Assembly (NCBI GenBank): GCA_947683425.1
Contig: CANTUQ010000043.1
Coordinates: 13,224,501 to 13,288,500, forward strand
Direction: 5' to 3'
From: Excoecaria cochinchinensis
Taxonomy: Eukaryota; Streptophyta; Magnoliopsida; Malpighiales; Euphorbiaceae
Length of the DNA: 64,000 bases
The first letter of the stretch is position 1. The number at the start of each line of letters is the position of its first letter. The position numbers and the translations under genes are program-made. Under the pieces are notes generated by a model, which was not told the origin of the DNA, did not search any database, and saw only the letters and a list, made by a program, of their open reading frames with translations. Shown here in pieces: positions 41,215-53,780 of the stretch.

Positions 41215-41530
41215 TTAGAAACGGAAAATAGAGATGGAATTCCGTCTCTAAAGCCAAATAGCGACGAAAATAGAGACGAAAATATACCATATCTATTTGG
41301 TCGGTTGCTAATTTTTGAGACGGAAATTTTTCGTCTCTAATTTTTGAACCGTCTCTAAAATTAGAGACGGAAATATAGTTTCCGTCTCTATTATTAGAGA
41401 CATAAATTAGCTTTCCGTCTTTACAAATAGAGACGAAAAGTATCTTTCCGTCTCTAAATATAGAGACGGAAAGTTTTTTTCCGTCTCTATTTTTAGAGAC
41501 GGAAAACAAATGTCCGTCTCTATATTTTAA
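41215..41530. repeat. CACTA left subterminal repeats
   Basis: More than a dozen copies of AGAGACGG or its complement CCGTCTCT occur, many paired head-to-head around an AT-rich centre. In En/Spm such repeats are the TNPA binding sites. Confidence 0.85.
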
Positions 41531-41714
41531 AGGTTTTTTTTAAATGTATAAAATAATAAATAATATTAAATTTAAAATTACCTTAATTTATAATGAAACA
41601 AGTTTTAAATAAAAAATAAATAGATTTAATAAAAATGTAATTAATAATGTATTAATATATATATAATTTAGTAACACTACAAATAAACGTACGTGAACAA
41701 ATTTAAAATACTAA

Positions 41715-43768
41715 CTAAGCTGGAGGTGAATGTGGACGACCAGCCGACGGTGCTTGCGTATCATCAGGTAATATTCGGCTAATGAAATCCTCTAACCTAT
41801 TAATACGGTTCATTAATATGTCGACTGTGCTGCGAAACTCAATGACCTCATTAGTAGTTGCTGCAAGCCTACTAGCCGTAGCCGTAGAGGATGAGAAGGC
41901 AAGCGAATAGCAAGTATTCGCATAGGAGACCAAACCGAAGACCCGTCCACGGCGGTCCCTACCGCCAGCTGCGGCATAAAATAGCCGAGCATGGTCCACA
42001 TTATCGCCATCTGCTTACTGACTTTGAAGACTCTGTACTACCCGCTCCTGTAATAAAAATTATTCGAATGTTATGTAGTATTAAAATGAAACTAAGAAGT
42101 TATAACAAAATAATTAATAAATTTTGAAATTAACATACATGAACTTGTCTACATCGGTCGTTGACGAATGTTACATCGCCATAATTTCGCGTATGTGTAT
42201 GCAAAAACAACTCATGAGGATTAGGTCTTCTGTTCAAACTAGACTCTTGTAAACAACTTATAGGTTAATAACAGTTGGACAAATTTTCCTTAAATTTGTA
42301 ACAAACAGAAAAATCACATAAGTACTTATATGTATTACTATTTTAATGCCACCTAAATACAATTATAACTCTTGACACAATAACACTTGTCTATAATTTA
42401 ATAAAATTTCGATAGAATTTCGCCTAAATTTGTAGCAAACCTCCTGTGTAAAAACAAGATAAATACTTATATTTTATTATGTTAATGGCAACAAAATACA
42501 ATTCTAAGTCCTAACAGCAATAAAACTTGCATATATGTTAATAAAATTTCGGCAGAATTTCCCCTAAATATGTAACAAACCTCATGTTTAAACATCAAGA
42601 AATTACGTTTATATTTCTATTATTTACCATCAAAATCCATTTCAAACTCCTTACACAGTTTTTTACCCATCCTCCTTCATTCAATCAAATGTTTTGCCTA
42701 TTATCAAGAGTTGCATTTATTGCAGTAAATAAACTCTTAATGCACTAATTAGCTGATACAAATTGCAATAAATAGTGGCATTTACAAAATCAGATATTTG
42801 AATACTTACAAGTATGTCAACGTGCTCACGATGGGACAATGTTCCTCTAGTGTGTAAAGAAATACTAACTCCCTCTGGTCCTCCCCTCCTATTAGTGGAA
42901 TTCCGATCGCAATAAAAATGGTCTCGGTTGATGACCAGTACTGCATTCAATTTGCCCAAATGTCTTCATTTATATACCTTGGTCGTTCACCTTTAGCGTG
43001 CAGCTTATTAAGCATATCTTTGTAACGTACACGGGCTCATTTCTCCCATATACCGTAGACAATGTGATCGATAGAAGAATTCCAATAAAAAGCTTTATGA
43101 GGGATTAAAAAGAAAAACGAAAAGGTTAAACATATATAATGTATGTATTTGCAAAATACGTTTACAATTTAAATAATATATTAATTAATATACAATAATT
43201 AAAAATAAATAAAATAATTTATTTACCTGAAACTCTTGGAAATAAAACATTTTTGTCTCCTGAGAGATATTCTTCCATAAAAACCATTAAATTCAAGTCT
43301 CTCCTTAAATATACCGATCATCGAGCGGGAGCAATGACCAGATAGGATAAATCTAATGGACAAAAAAAATGTCATTATGTGATTGAATTCAACATTACAT
43401 AGTAAACATAAAAACAAAAATTTGATAACTCACTGTTGTCCTTCAATTACAATATACGTCCGTCCATCCACACCAACCGATCCAGGCAAAGAACCTTCAA
43501 TAGTGTCAGGCGATCTCTGCAATGGTTCAGACGGATTCTCTGAAGTAGGCGCCTCTGTCGATGAAGTACTAGCAGTAGATGCTGGGCATGGATACACTGG
43601 GGGTGAAGAATCCGAGCCCATACGGGGAGGTGCAGACGCAGGAGACGATGATCCCTCGCCTTGACTGACAGCTCCGGATAATGATGAACAAACCCTCACC
43701 TTAGGAGGTTGCATAGTACCAGTCTTCCTCTTGTTATTCATCATTTTCCTGAAAATATTAATAAACAA
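41715..43768 (-). pseudogene. TNPA-like accessory gene of the CACTA element, decayed
   Basis: Pieces on the minus strand: 43,768-43,430 (basic start NNKRKTG, then Ser/Pro-rich), 42,959-42,717 (possible exon) and 41,999-41,715 (RLAATTNEVIEFRSTVDILMNRINRLEDFISRIL, a coiled-coil-like C-terminus typical of Ptta/En/Spm-family transposase 24 proteins). The order and position, downstream of TNP2 on the same strand, fit TNPA. Exon limits are not resolved; AT-rich tracts between pieces may be introns. Confidence 0.55.
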
Positions 43769-43842
43769 AATTAGATATTAGTTAATTATTAAATATTCAT
43801 GATTATTTGTGACAATAATACAAATTTATACTTTTTTGTGAA

Positions 43843-45268
43843 CTAAAGCAAACATAAATTAATTAGTAAGATTTTTAGATTATGGATTTTACTCACACGG
43901 GCAAAGAATTGTTCGCTATCATCACTTAAATGCAATTCATTACCACAATCATCTTCATTTTCCGAATAATTAGAATCAAATTCACTTTCCAATTCAGATG
44001 TAGACTTGGATTCCTCGTCGAATGCAATATCAACAAATTCATTGTCAACATTGATCAAAGGTTCATTATCTTCATATAACAGACTTTCATTTATTTCATG
44101 ACCCTCCACTTCCTTTTCCTGAAAGGCTTCGCTTTCAATTCATTTATTTTGTCTTGTAGCTTTCATTTCAAATATGCCTCTTGGTTTTACCTTACAAACT
44201 GCCAACCAATCTATCTTATCTTGTCTAAGGTTAGGAAAAGGGAGGTAATACACCTGGATTGCTTGCATGGCCAACACAAAAGGTTTAAAATTAAGAAATC
44301 TTCTTCTTTGATTGATTTTAACCAAGTTGTAGTTGCTTTGCACTTTTGTTCCGACATTAAGAGTTGGATCAAACCATTCACACTTAAATAGCATACAACG
44401 TTTTATTGGCAAAGCAGGGTATTCAATTTGTAATATCTCTGTAATTTTGCCATAATAATCCATCAATTCATCCTAAATGCAAACTCCACTGTTTGTAGTT
44501 GCCCTATTATTACCATGAGATTGCATATGATATTTGTATCCATTCACGAAATAAACCGGGTAAGATTTAACAGTCCACAATGGTCCTTTAGCAACATCAG
44601 AGATGAAATTATTTTCAATTGTATGTTTTGATGCCTACACAATGTAATTGTAATTTGTCATTTAATCCATTCACAAAATATTCATTATGTCCTTATATTT
44701 ATTTAAAGTTAAAACTTACATATGTCTTGAACCATAAATGGAAGTGTTTTTCGACTTCCTTATTGATATTATTTTGCATTATTTGTAGCATAACCTCCAG
44801 TAATCATTCCTCATATAAACTGTAGCCAACAACAATATAAGTTATATTTCCATCTTCGTTGCAATAAATAAATAATCATTTTCAAACGATCAGTTACACT
44901 TACTGCATAAATGGTTGAATTTCTTGGCAATTCAGTAAGATGTAACCATGTACAGCCTCTAGTTCCTCATCTGTAAGCATTCTTTTGGTTGCACATCCAT
45001 GTAATCGACCAAGATATGTGAATATAGTTAAATTTCCATCATTTGCACTTGTTTGGCCACCATCGTTATTACGAGGAACCTTTCGGTGTCTTGTGCGGAC
45101 ATGCAGCTCAAAGTAATGAGAACAAAATATACTTGCTTCTTCAACCAAGTACGCATTGCATATTGAACCTTCTACGCGTGCTTTATTTTTAACATTTTTT
45201 TTTTCAAATGATACAAATACCTACATGGCAATTGTTATTCAAGTTAATAACAACTTAACAAATTATAA

Positions 45269-45322
<54 letters not shown>

Positions 45323-47501
45323 ACCATTTTGGATTTACCTTTCTAAGGGATACATCCATCTATATTTAACGGGTCCTGCCAGTTTGGCCTCATGTGCTAA
45401 CTGTACTGGTAAATGCTCCATAATGTCAAAGAAGTTGAGAGAAAAAATTTCCTCTAATTTGCAAAGGATTACTGGAATTTCTATTTCCAGTTTTTCCATG
45501 TCAGCCATTTTTATCTCAGATGAAGTCAATTTTTTGAAAAATAAACTCAACTCAGTTATAGCTTCCCAAACTTTATGAGGCAACAATTCACGAAAAGCAA
45601 TCCGAGAACTTTATACTTCTTAACCAATCACATAAAACTTCCTTTTGTCTTTTATCCAAAGTATAACAAGCCTTTGGATATTTACCCATTCGAGAATCTC
45701 TATCCAACTCGTTTCTTTTGCAGTACAATTTTAAATCAGCCCGTGATTTTGCGTTATCTTTGGTCCTCCCTTCAATATTCATTATCGTGTTGAATACATT
45801 GTCGAAGACATTTTTTCTATATGCATCACGTCTAAATTATGCCGTATTATATTTGATTTTCAATATAGAAAATCCCAAAATATATTACGTTTTCTCCAAC
45901 CAAAGTTTTTATAAATGCTACTATTGACTTCTTCAGCTTCAACTTCTGTTACTTTCATCAATCTCTTGCAAGATTTGTTCACTAGATCTATTAGGAGGAG
46001 GATGAGCGTGAACAACTTTGTTCTTAAGAAACCTTTATTTATTTCGTCTAAAATGGTGATTTGGAGGAAGAAATTTTCTGTGATTATCAAACCACGATGT
46101 TTTATACCCATTAGTAAGATAAAAAGCATTCGAAACACTGCCATAGTAAGGGCAAGCTAATTTTCCAGCTGTGCTCCAACCTGACAGTATATCATATGCA
46201 GGGAAATCGCTAACTATCCACATCAACATTGCTCTCATCATGAAATTTTGTTTTAGGGACACGTCATATGTGAGCACACCGAATTCCCATAGTTGAAGTA
46301 ATTTAAAAATCAATGGTTGTTGGAAAACATCAATCCCCTGCTTTGGATTGTTAGGACTCGGAATAATTGCTGTTAAAAACATGTAAGCCTCTTTCATGCA
46401 CATCCAGGGTGGCAAATTATACGGAATTATTATGATTGGCCATAATGAATATTGTTGGCCTGATTGCCCAAAAGGCTGAAAACCATCAGTGCTTAAACCC
46501 AGCCTCACATTTCTACTATCAGCTGCAAAATCGAGGTGAATGTTATTGAAATGTTTTCATGCAACTGTGTCCGATGGATGGCTCATTCTCCATCCGTCTG
46601 TTCATGTTCATTATGCCATCTCATGTGAGATGCTATTACATCGGACGAATACAGCTTCTAAAGTATTAGAGTAATAGGAAAATAATACATCTGCTTCCAT
46701 AGTACTAATTTTTGCTTCCTATTAGCATTCAGTGGCTTGAACCTCGGTTGATTACACAATTTGCAATTCATTAATTTCACGTCATCTCCCCAGAAAATCA
46801 TACATCCGAGCTGACAATAATCAATTTTTCCTACTGGCAAACCAAGACCCCGAAGTAACTTCTTCATATCGTAAAAACTGTCAACCATGTTATTATCCAT
46901 CGGCAATGATTCATTGTACCAAGCAAGGATTTTATTTAAACTACGATCAGAAATATGACATTCAGATTTGATGTTCAATATTCGAGCAACAGAGCCTAAC
47001 TGTGTGATATTATCACAGTTTAGCCATAATTCCTGGTCAGTTGCATTAAGTAAGTCGAAAAAAATTTTAGCAGCTGGGTTGGGTTATTCTTGGACATTGC
47101 CTAAATTAGGCTGAAGTGAATTTTTCGCTGCTTCAAAAATCATTTGGACATAGGGATTTTCTGTAGCATAAACATTGCTTGTCATATAATCTTCCCCCCC
47201 CCCCCTGAAATTCAGCTTCAACTACACCTGGTCCAAATTCTGAATTCCTAGACGTGCTACAAATTATTGGCTCTCCATGCCTTGTCCATTCAAAATTATT
47301 GGGCACAAATCCCTTTTTTAGCAAATGGAGATGCACATCCGCCGTAGGAAGATAACACCTATGTTTGCACTTTTTGCATGGACATCTATTTTTTGACCTG
47401 TCCATGTATGCAGGTTGAGAGCTTGCGTACTCAATAAAAGATTGAACTCTTTCAGCAAACTCTAAATTAATGTAACCATCAGACGTTATTCTTCTATACA
47501 T
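43843..47501 (-). pseudogene. CACTA TNP2 transposase, multi-domain, frameshifted
   Basis: Minus-strand order: transposase-associated domain (47,501-47,200; SDGYINLEFAERVQSFIEYA, CPCKKCKHRCY); linker and RSLNKILAWYNESLP (46,978-46,658); TNP2 core (46,508-46,035; LGLSTDGFQPFG, LWEFGVLTYDVS, SGWSTAGKLACPY, SWFDNHRKFLPP); MNIEGRTKDNAKSRADL (45,782-45,588); DUF4218 (45,586-45,335; LPVQLAHEAKLAGPVKYRWMYP) continuing at 45,148-44,900; DUF4216-like (44,466-44,140; FKCEWFDPT); acidic tail (44,109-43,843). It catalyses cut-and-paste transposition in intact elements. A run of 10-11 C at about 47,195-47,206 shifts the frame, and several stops and an (AT)n run at 45,271-45,320 break it further. It is inactive. 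Confidence 0.8.
45271..45320. repeat. (AT)n microsatellite within the decayed TNP2 gene
   Basis: About 25 AT units, possibly in a former intron between the DUF4218 exon and the next part. Confidence 0.95.
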
Positions 47502-49624
47502 CTAACTTCTGTCTATATTACTCATTATTATTAAACTGTTGCACAAAAATCATAAGTACATAGTTAGTACCATCACCTGTCAATTTTCATATTTTATTTC
47601 AATTCAATTCTATGTTCTAGTTCTTCACATTAATTCATAATTAGTTTTACCAAATTATGAATATAATAAAAAATATCAGTGTAATACAAATTATAATAAA
47701 ATATATATACACAACAATAAATATAAAGAATAATAAAATACCACAATGCAACGCAGAGGGAGAGGGAGGGCAGTCAGGGGCAGCGGATGCAACGAGTGGT
47801 CCCTTAGCAACCAAAATTTAAAATTATACTGACATTCATAAATCATACTTTACTTTTGTTCTCATTGAATTTAATACTTAAATTCCTTTACTTTTGTAAA
47901 TTAAAATGCTTAAAATTCTGTGAAAAAATGGACAGAGTTTCCCTTATACGAGTCCCTATCCCCCTGTTAAATAATAGCAAATTTTGCACTTTTATAAAGT
48001 TTCAACACATCTCAACTCCATAACAAAACCAATGCAATATCAAAATTTTCCATCCACCTCAAACATGCAAATAAAAGGGTAATTTCACCAATAGTTGTGA
48101 AATTATCCTTTCAATTCATACATTGTCCAAAAGAAAATACCAAGCACAAGTACATATACAAATACTAAATTTGTAATTTAATTTAATCATCATACTATGG
48201 CACCATATGACCTTATTACAGTATCATTATTGCACAGTTATTACAGTCAAATTACTACACAGTCATGAAATATATATACCCGGAACACTAAATATTAACA
48301 CAAATAAATTATCTAATTAAAACAACTTATTTCAAATATATACGTATTATTAAAGAACTAGTTTTAATACATAACAAAATTATTTTTAGTAAAGCAACCA
48401 GTAACAGGCGGAGATTCGGCGTACAAGAGAGATAAATGCAGAACCGGTTGCGGCGGTGACGGGTACATGCAATAACAAATATATTATAATTTATAAATAT
48501 TAACTTTTAGGTATAACAACATACGTTATACACACTTAAAAAAATTTAAACATAATACAAATTTAAACAACACTACATATAATAACAATTATACTACAAA
48601 GTTAATATTATTTTAACTATAATAGCATTATACACAATACAAACAATATACACAAAAAAAAATTTATACATACACATATATAACAAATAATTAAAACAAT
48701 AGTACATATAATTTTAACAAACATGCCATAAAAAAAAAAAAATTATATCAACATAATAACAATCATAATAGAATATATATACACCAAAATAATTTATGTA
48801 CCCAAATTTAATAAAAAAAAATTGACAATACGCCATAGTTTTTTTAAAAAATATAAATATAATAAACATTTTGATACAATATAATATATATACACAAAAC
48901 ACTAAACATATACACAAATAAAAACCAAATTAATAACAAATATACATACAATAACGGACAAAATTATAACTACATACAAAAAAAATAACTACATACTCAA
49001 TTACAACTCAATATACTAAAAATTTCAATTCAATATACATACATAAAAAATAATTACATACTCAAATAATTAAATACCACATTCAAACAATATTACACTC
49101 AATATACCACAAATTTAAAACAATTATAAATAATTTAATAATTATAATACATTGTAAATAAAACAAAAATAAAAAAATTAAACACACAAATATAATACTA
49201 TATTAAAATAATAAAAACATTTAATAATACACAAAATACATAAATATAATACTAAATTAAAATAATACAAATATTTAATAATGCAGAAAATAAAAAAGTT
49301 TAAAAAAAAATACTTACTTGCAAATCTTGTGAGAGAAGGAGCGGCGCCGGCGGCGGAAGGCACCAGAACAACCGGCGGCGGGGAAGATCCACGAATCACG
49401 GCTAGGCGATTCCTTGAGCAAGTCTAGCACCGGACGGGGGAACGTGCGCCAGAGAAGAGAGAGACGGCCTGAGTTGACGTTGCGGGGTCCCGGGAGGTGC
49501 ACGGCACCGAACGACGGCGGAGGGGGCGGGGGTGAAGGGGGAGCGGATCTGCCTAGCAAAGAAGGGGGAAAGAAGTGGGGGAGAGAAGGAGAGAGAAAAG
49601 GAAAAGGGGTTTTTATACCCCGTT
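47502..49624. other. CACTA upstream region with a GC-rich block
   Basis: From 47,502 to 49,310 the DNA is very AT-rich with no gene. From 49,320 to 49,600 it turns sharply GC-rich (GCGGCGCCGGCGGCGG and similar, many CpG). On the minus strand this block lies at the 5' side of the TNP2 gene, where the En/Spm GC-rich untranslated exon lies. Open frames here look like composition artefacts. Confidence 0.55.
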
Positions 49625-49788
49625 AATTAGAGACTGAAATGAAATTTGGTCTCTATTTAGAGACGGAAATTCCATTCCGTCTCTATATTTAGAGATGGAA
49701 ATATATTTTCGTCTCTATTTAGAGACCAAAATTAAATTCCGTCTCTATTTTAGAGACGGAATTGAATTTTCGTCTCTAATAATAGAGA
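49625..49788. repeat. CACTA right subterminal repeats, truncated by LTR II
   Basis: Copies of AGAGACGGAA and TTCCGTCTCT alternate up to 49,788, where they stop at the LTR start. Confidence 0.85.
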
Positions 49789-51056
49789 TGGTTATAGACA
49801 CCGTGTCCTGAAACAGTCCAGACCAAAGTTACCTGATGATGAGAGTGATACCTGGTCACAGGTAATAGACAAATGGAAGTGATGGTTTCCTCGAAAAAAA
49901 TATTTTTTCCGTTTCCCGTATTCTAAAAATATTTTTCTTTCTTTATTTTTATTTAAAAAAAAAAGAAAAAGAAAAAAAGAGAAGTAGGAGATGGATTGGG
50001 TTTTGGGGGCCTGTGGGTGAGGCCCATCTCACTTTGGTAAGATGCTGCCTCACCATGTGAGGCCCAGCTCACAGGAGAGGAGAGCTCTCACCTGCCTCAC
50101 GTGCGTTCTTCCTCTTCAACGTCTTTTTTACATGTTTTCCGCGGATTTGGTTTGAAAATGGAGTTTTATGATGGATTTGGTAAGGAAGTGAGTGAATCTG
50201 TCAAATAACATTTAAAGAGTTGAAAAAAGAGAGAGGAGGGGAGAGGAACGAAAAAAAGAAAAAGAAAGGGAGAACACAGAGAGAAAAAAAAGGACAGAAA
50301 AAAAAACTTTGAGAGCAAGAAAATAATTCGCGTTTTCTCAATAGGCATTCTAAGTTTGTCTTTTAAGCTCAGGAAACCAATTCTTGAGTTGGAGGATTAT
50401 GAGTTTGTTTTGAGTGAAAAAGGAAGGAGTTTAGCGTGAGAAAGTTCATCATCTTGTTTCTTTTTCTTTGACGTTCTTGCTGGAAGTTTTCAAATCTTAG
50501 TTTTTACTATATTCTCAAGAAAAGCAACGAGGAAATCAGAAGCTTCATTTGCATATCAAAGATTAAATATCTGAGGGTAAATAACTACTAGCCAGCTCTG
50601 TACCTTTATTTTTCTTTCTTTCTCTTTACTTCTTCTTCTTCGTTTTGTTGAACCAGTGAGGTTTTGTTCTTTGTTTATATTGTATTTATTTCTTGTTTGA
50701 TTCTTTCAACTTGTTGATTGTATGTTTGTTCGCTGTTATGAATATATATGCATGTTAGTTTTATCATTATGCATATTTTGATCGTATGATATTATTTTTG
50801 TTCCTCTGTCTTTAATCCTCTGTTCATCCCTGTTTTGTCTTTCATTTGATTGTTTTTTGCCGTTCGAGTCATATTCTTGCTTTCTCTTCATTTTCATTTC
50901 CGATCGAGCTGTTTTATGCTTTTTTCTTCATTTTTCGATCGAATCTTAATGTTCCGATCAGTCTGTTTTGCTTCTTGCCCCGATCGGATAGTTTAGCATT
51001 TTTTTATCATTTTTTTCGGTTCGGATTGCACATTTTCGTGCAATCCGTTCACTAGT

Positions 51057-51530
51057 CATGAACAGCTGTCACGACCCGTGAATGGATGGCCTCTATTCAC
51101 GAGTCGTGAGTTCCATTCACGACTCGTGAATGGATTGCCGCCATTCACGAGTCATGAATGGAATTCACGAGTCGTGAATGGGCATACCGACCCCATTCCC
51201 TTTACTTTTCCATTCCTTTTACATTTCCATTTTCAATTCCCCATCTTTGGCCCTTCTTTGTCTTTTAGTGTAGTTAGTCACGTGATTGCTACCTACTTTA
51301 TTTCATTCATGAACAGCTGTCACGACCCGTGAATGGATGGCCTCCATTCACGAGTCGTGAGTTCCATTCACGACTCGTGAATGGATTGCCGCCATTCACG
51401 AGTCGTGAATGGGCATACCGACCCCATTCCTTTTACATTTCCATTTTCAATTCCCGATCTTTGGCCCTTCTTTGTCTTTTAGTGTAGTTAGTCACGTGAT
51501 TGCTACCTACTTTATTTCATCTTACTTTTA
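51057..51530 (+). repeat. Tandem duplication in the 5' LTR of element II
   Basis: The unit beginning CATGAACAGCTGTCACGACC starts at 51,057 and again at 51,308. It spans the TTCACGAGTCGTGAA palindromes and the following CCCATCTTTGGCCC / TTAGTCACGTGATTGC text. The 3' LTR (from 63,097) has one unit only. The two units differ by small internal deletions. Confidence 0.85.
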
Positions 51531-52328
51531 TTTCATTCTGGTTTGCTCTTTTGATTCTTTTGTTTTTTTTTATTCTTTTGATTTGTTCTTCACGTGAATT
51601 CATGGCCATCTTATTCTCTTTATAATTTATTTGTTTTATGTTTAATCGTTTTTACTAAATTTGTTTGGTCTAATTAATTGTCATTTGTTTAATTTATTAA
51701 TTATTTTAACAGGTTAACTTAATTTATTTCATTTTGCTATTATTATATTCATTTAGCTTAATTGTTATTAATATCTTATATGAATATGTTTTCAAATGAT
51801 ATTGTTAATATTATTTTATTAATATATGTCTTAATATTATTGTTATTTTTTCTTATTATTATTTGATTAATTTATTAATCACTTAATTAATTATTTTATT
51901 AAGCTAATTTTAGTTAATTAATTTATCAATTATTTAATTTACTTTACTAACACTTCATTTTATTTGTTTTGTCGCTTTAATGTTTGCATAATTGTGCGAG
52001 TTACACGCGCGCTTGGGTCTTAGCAACCGGGGGAATTAGAGACCATCCAAACTTAGGGTTTGTATATTAATTATTTTATTTCTTTTTATTATGTTATTAT
52101 TATTTTGTACGTAAAATATATGTTTTAATTATCTGCGTTATAGAAAATAACGTCTTTTAGATAATTAATAATTTGGGATTTTTATTAATAAATTGGACCA
52201 ATGTCTTATTTTAGCCAATAAAAATCACACTTTCAAATGGAGAACTAAATTTTCATAAAATGGGATCACTCATCTCGGTTTTTTTTCCAATCAATGTCCT
52301 AAAAATAGTCCTCCAATTTTTTAATAAA

Positions 52329-52344
52329 AGGAACCAATGTTCCT
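52329..52344 (+). other. Conserved CAAW-loop hairpin, LTR II copy with changed stem
   Basis: AGGAAC-CAAT-GTTCCT keeps the 6-bp stem and the CAAT loop but has paired (compensatory) stem changes compared with LTRs I, III and IV. Confidence 0.6.
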
Positions 52345-52973
52345 AAAATTTAATTCATGACCTGATTTATGTATGTTGCATCTTAAATTTTTTATGTGTT
52401 TATTTATTTATTTACTTATTTTGTTTATTTATGTTTTTATTTGGGGGATTGTTCTGTCCCATTTCCTTTATTTATTTATTTTATTCATTTTGGGGGATTG
52501 TTCCGTCCCATTTTTATTTATTTCTGTTATTTATATTGGGGGATTGTTCTTTCCCATTTTCTATTTGGTAATTTATTTATTTACCGCTTTATTTATCGCT
52601 TTTAATGTGAATGAATGCGCTTTAATTTATTGCATTACCGCGTGAGATGAGAGATGGAATTTGGATTTCTTAACAACTCATATATAAAATTTAAGTCATT
52701 AATAAGAGTGAAGTTTTGAACACCTTTTCTGGTTTAGACCAATAGAGGTTAGAGACCTCTCCCAGTTTCTTATAAATTGGGTGGCGACTCCAAAATACCT
52801 CAAAAGGTGCCTAAAGGCGTTGTGGGTCTAGATGATCCTTTCCAATGTTCTATTGGAAAGGAGGCATCCAAAATGACTCATGATGCCCAAGATCATAAAA
52901 GACGCGAACCAATCCCTCGAGCCCCAAAAGGCGGGCTCAATAAGGGCCTTGCTGGTTCCGGCGCGCGTCACAG

Positions 52974-52991
52974 TGGCGACTCCACTGGGGA
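52974..52991 (+). promoter_or_regulatory. Primer binding site of element II
   Basis: TGGCGACTCCACTGGGGA lies one base after the LTR end. It is the Ogre-type tRNA-Arg PBS. Confidence 0.85.
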
Positions 52992-53780
52992 TGATTGAAA
53001 CTTCACTTCGAAAGTGACTTAAGTTAAAATTATAAATGAGTTATTAAGAATCAAAAATTCTATTTCTTATCGAAATTGCATTGCATCCATTAGAGCTTTA
53101 GAATTATGCTAGTTGGTCCCTATTTTACCCCTGTGCGTTCCTAAAACACGACCCTACTTTCACTCATTGTAGGGAAGTGTTCGGGATAATCACCAGCCCA
53201 AGTCTCGTACCATTTATGGTATATCAAATGGAGACCCGATCGGTCGCTATGCTCGTGATGAGCTAGACCTGTTGGCAGGGACCATGCTTAGCTAGCCCTA
53301 AAGTAACACCACCTTGGACCAAAGCCCATGTAATGGCAATAGATACTTCCACTAGGTGAAATGTACCATAATATCATGCTTGCTATTTGGGCCATCATAT
53401 ATTGGATAAAATCAATTAAATTAAATGGTCTTTATCAAAGGCTTTCATGCCCCAGTGGGCCCATTTTAATTTAGTTGAATTGTTTAAATATATAATGGCC
53501 AAACATCCATACGAGTGTTCATTAGGCAAGAGTTGTTATGCTGCCGTTTTTTACCGTGCATTATACGTGTCCAATGGGTTCCTTGTTAACTCTTGGATAA
53601 AACCCACCTAGAAGAGAGACTGCATGACCCCGTGTGTGGGAGAAATAAGGTAGGAAGAGTCTATATGCTTGCATGTGTTTGTCATGCTGCACCAGCACGA
53701 CCATGCATTGCACTTCAAGTCATGCATCATCCTAACAGAGGTATGTTTTGCAGCCATCATAGATTCACCCAGGTGGTTTA
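52992..53780 (+). other. Element II leader
   Basis: Non-coding leader between PBS and gag, matching the element III leader in block order. No gene is supported. Confidence 0.7.

Larger units (their letters stand above)
41195..49788 (-). mobile_element. CACTA (En/Spm) transposon, left end present, right end cut by element II
   Basis: The left terminus CAGTACAAGAAAATCGC (CACTA type, one base off the usual CACTACAAGAAAA) is followed by dense AGAGACGG/CCGTCTCT subterminal repeats. Two decayed genes lie on the minus strand: TNP2 transposase (47,501-43,843) and a TNPA-like gene (43,768-41,715). The same subterminal repeats resume at 49,625-49,788, where LTR II begins. The missing right terminus is therefore predicted beyond 64,000. 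Confidence 0.85.
49789..52972 (+). repeat. 5' LTR of element II (about 3,184 bp)
   Basis: It begins TGGTTATAGACACCGTGTCCTG at the CACTA junction and ends GCGCGCGTCACA one base before the PBS. It is nearly identical to the 3' LTR where both are visible, except for one tandem duplication (about 230 bp net extra). It contains TTCACGA(G/C)TCGTGAA palindromes at 51,060-51,410, three spaced TTGGGGGATTGTTCYGTCCCATTT repeats (52,440-52,560), the CAAT-loop hairpin at 52,329-52,344 and a PBS-like GGGTGGCGACTCC at 52,780. The exact first base is uncertain by 1-2. Confidence 0.88.

Noticed and set aside
49178..49626. Gly/Arg or Pro-rich frames on both strands at the CACTA GC-rich block
   Set aside because: GC composition creates open frames in several phases; no motif.
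50846..51597. Phe/Ser-rich frames in LTR II, repeated at 62,887-63,390
   Set aside because: They recur only because LTRs are repeated; T-rich composition and no domain.
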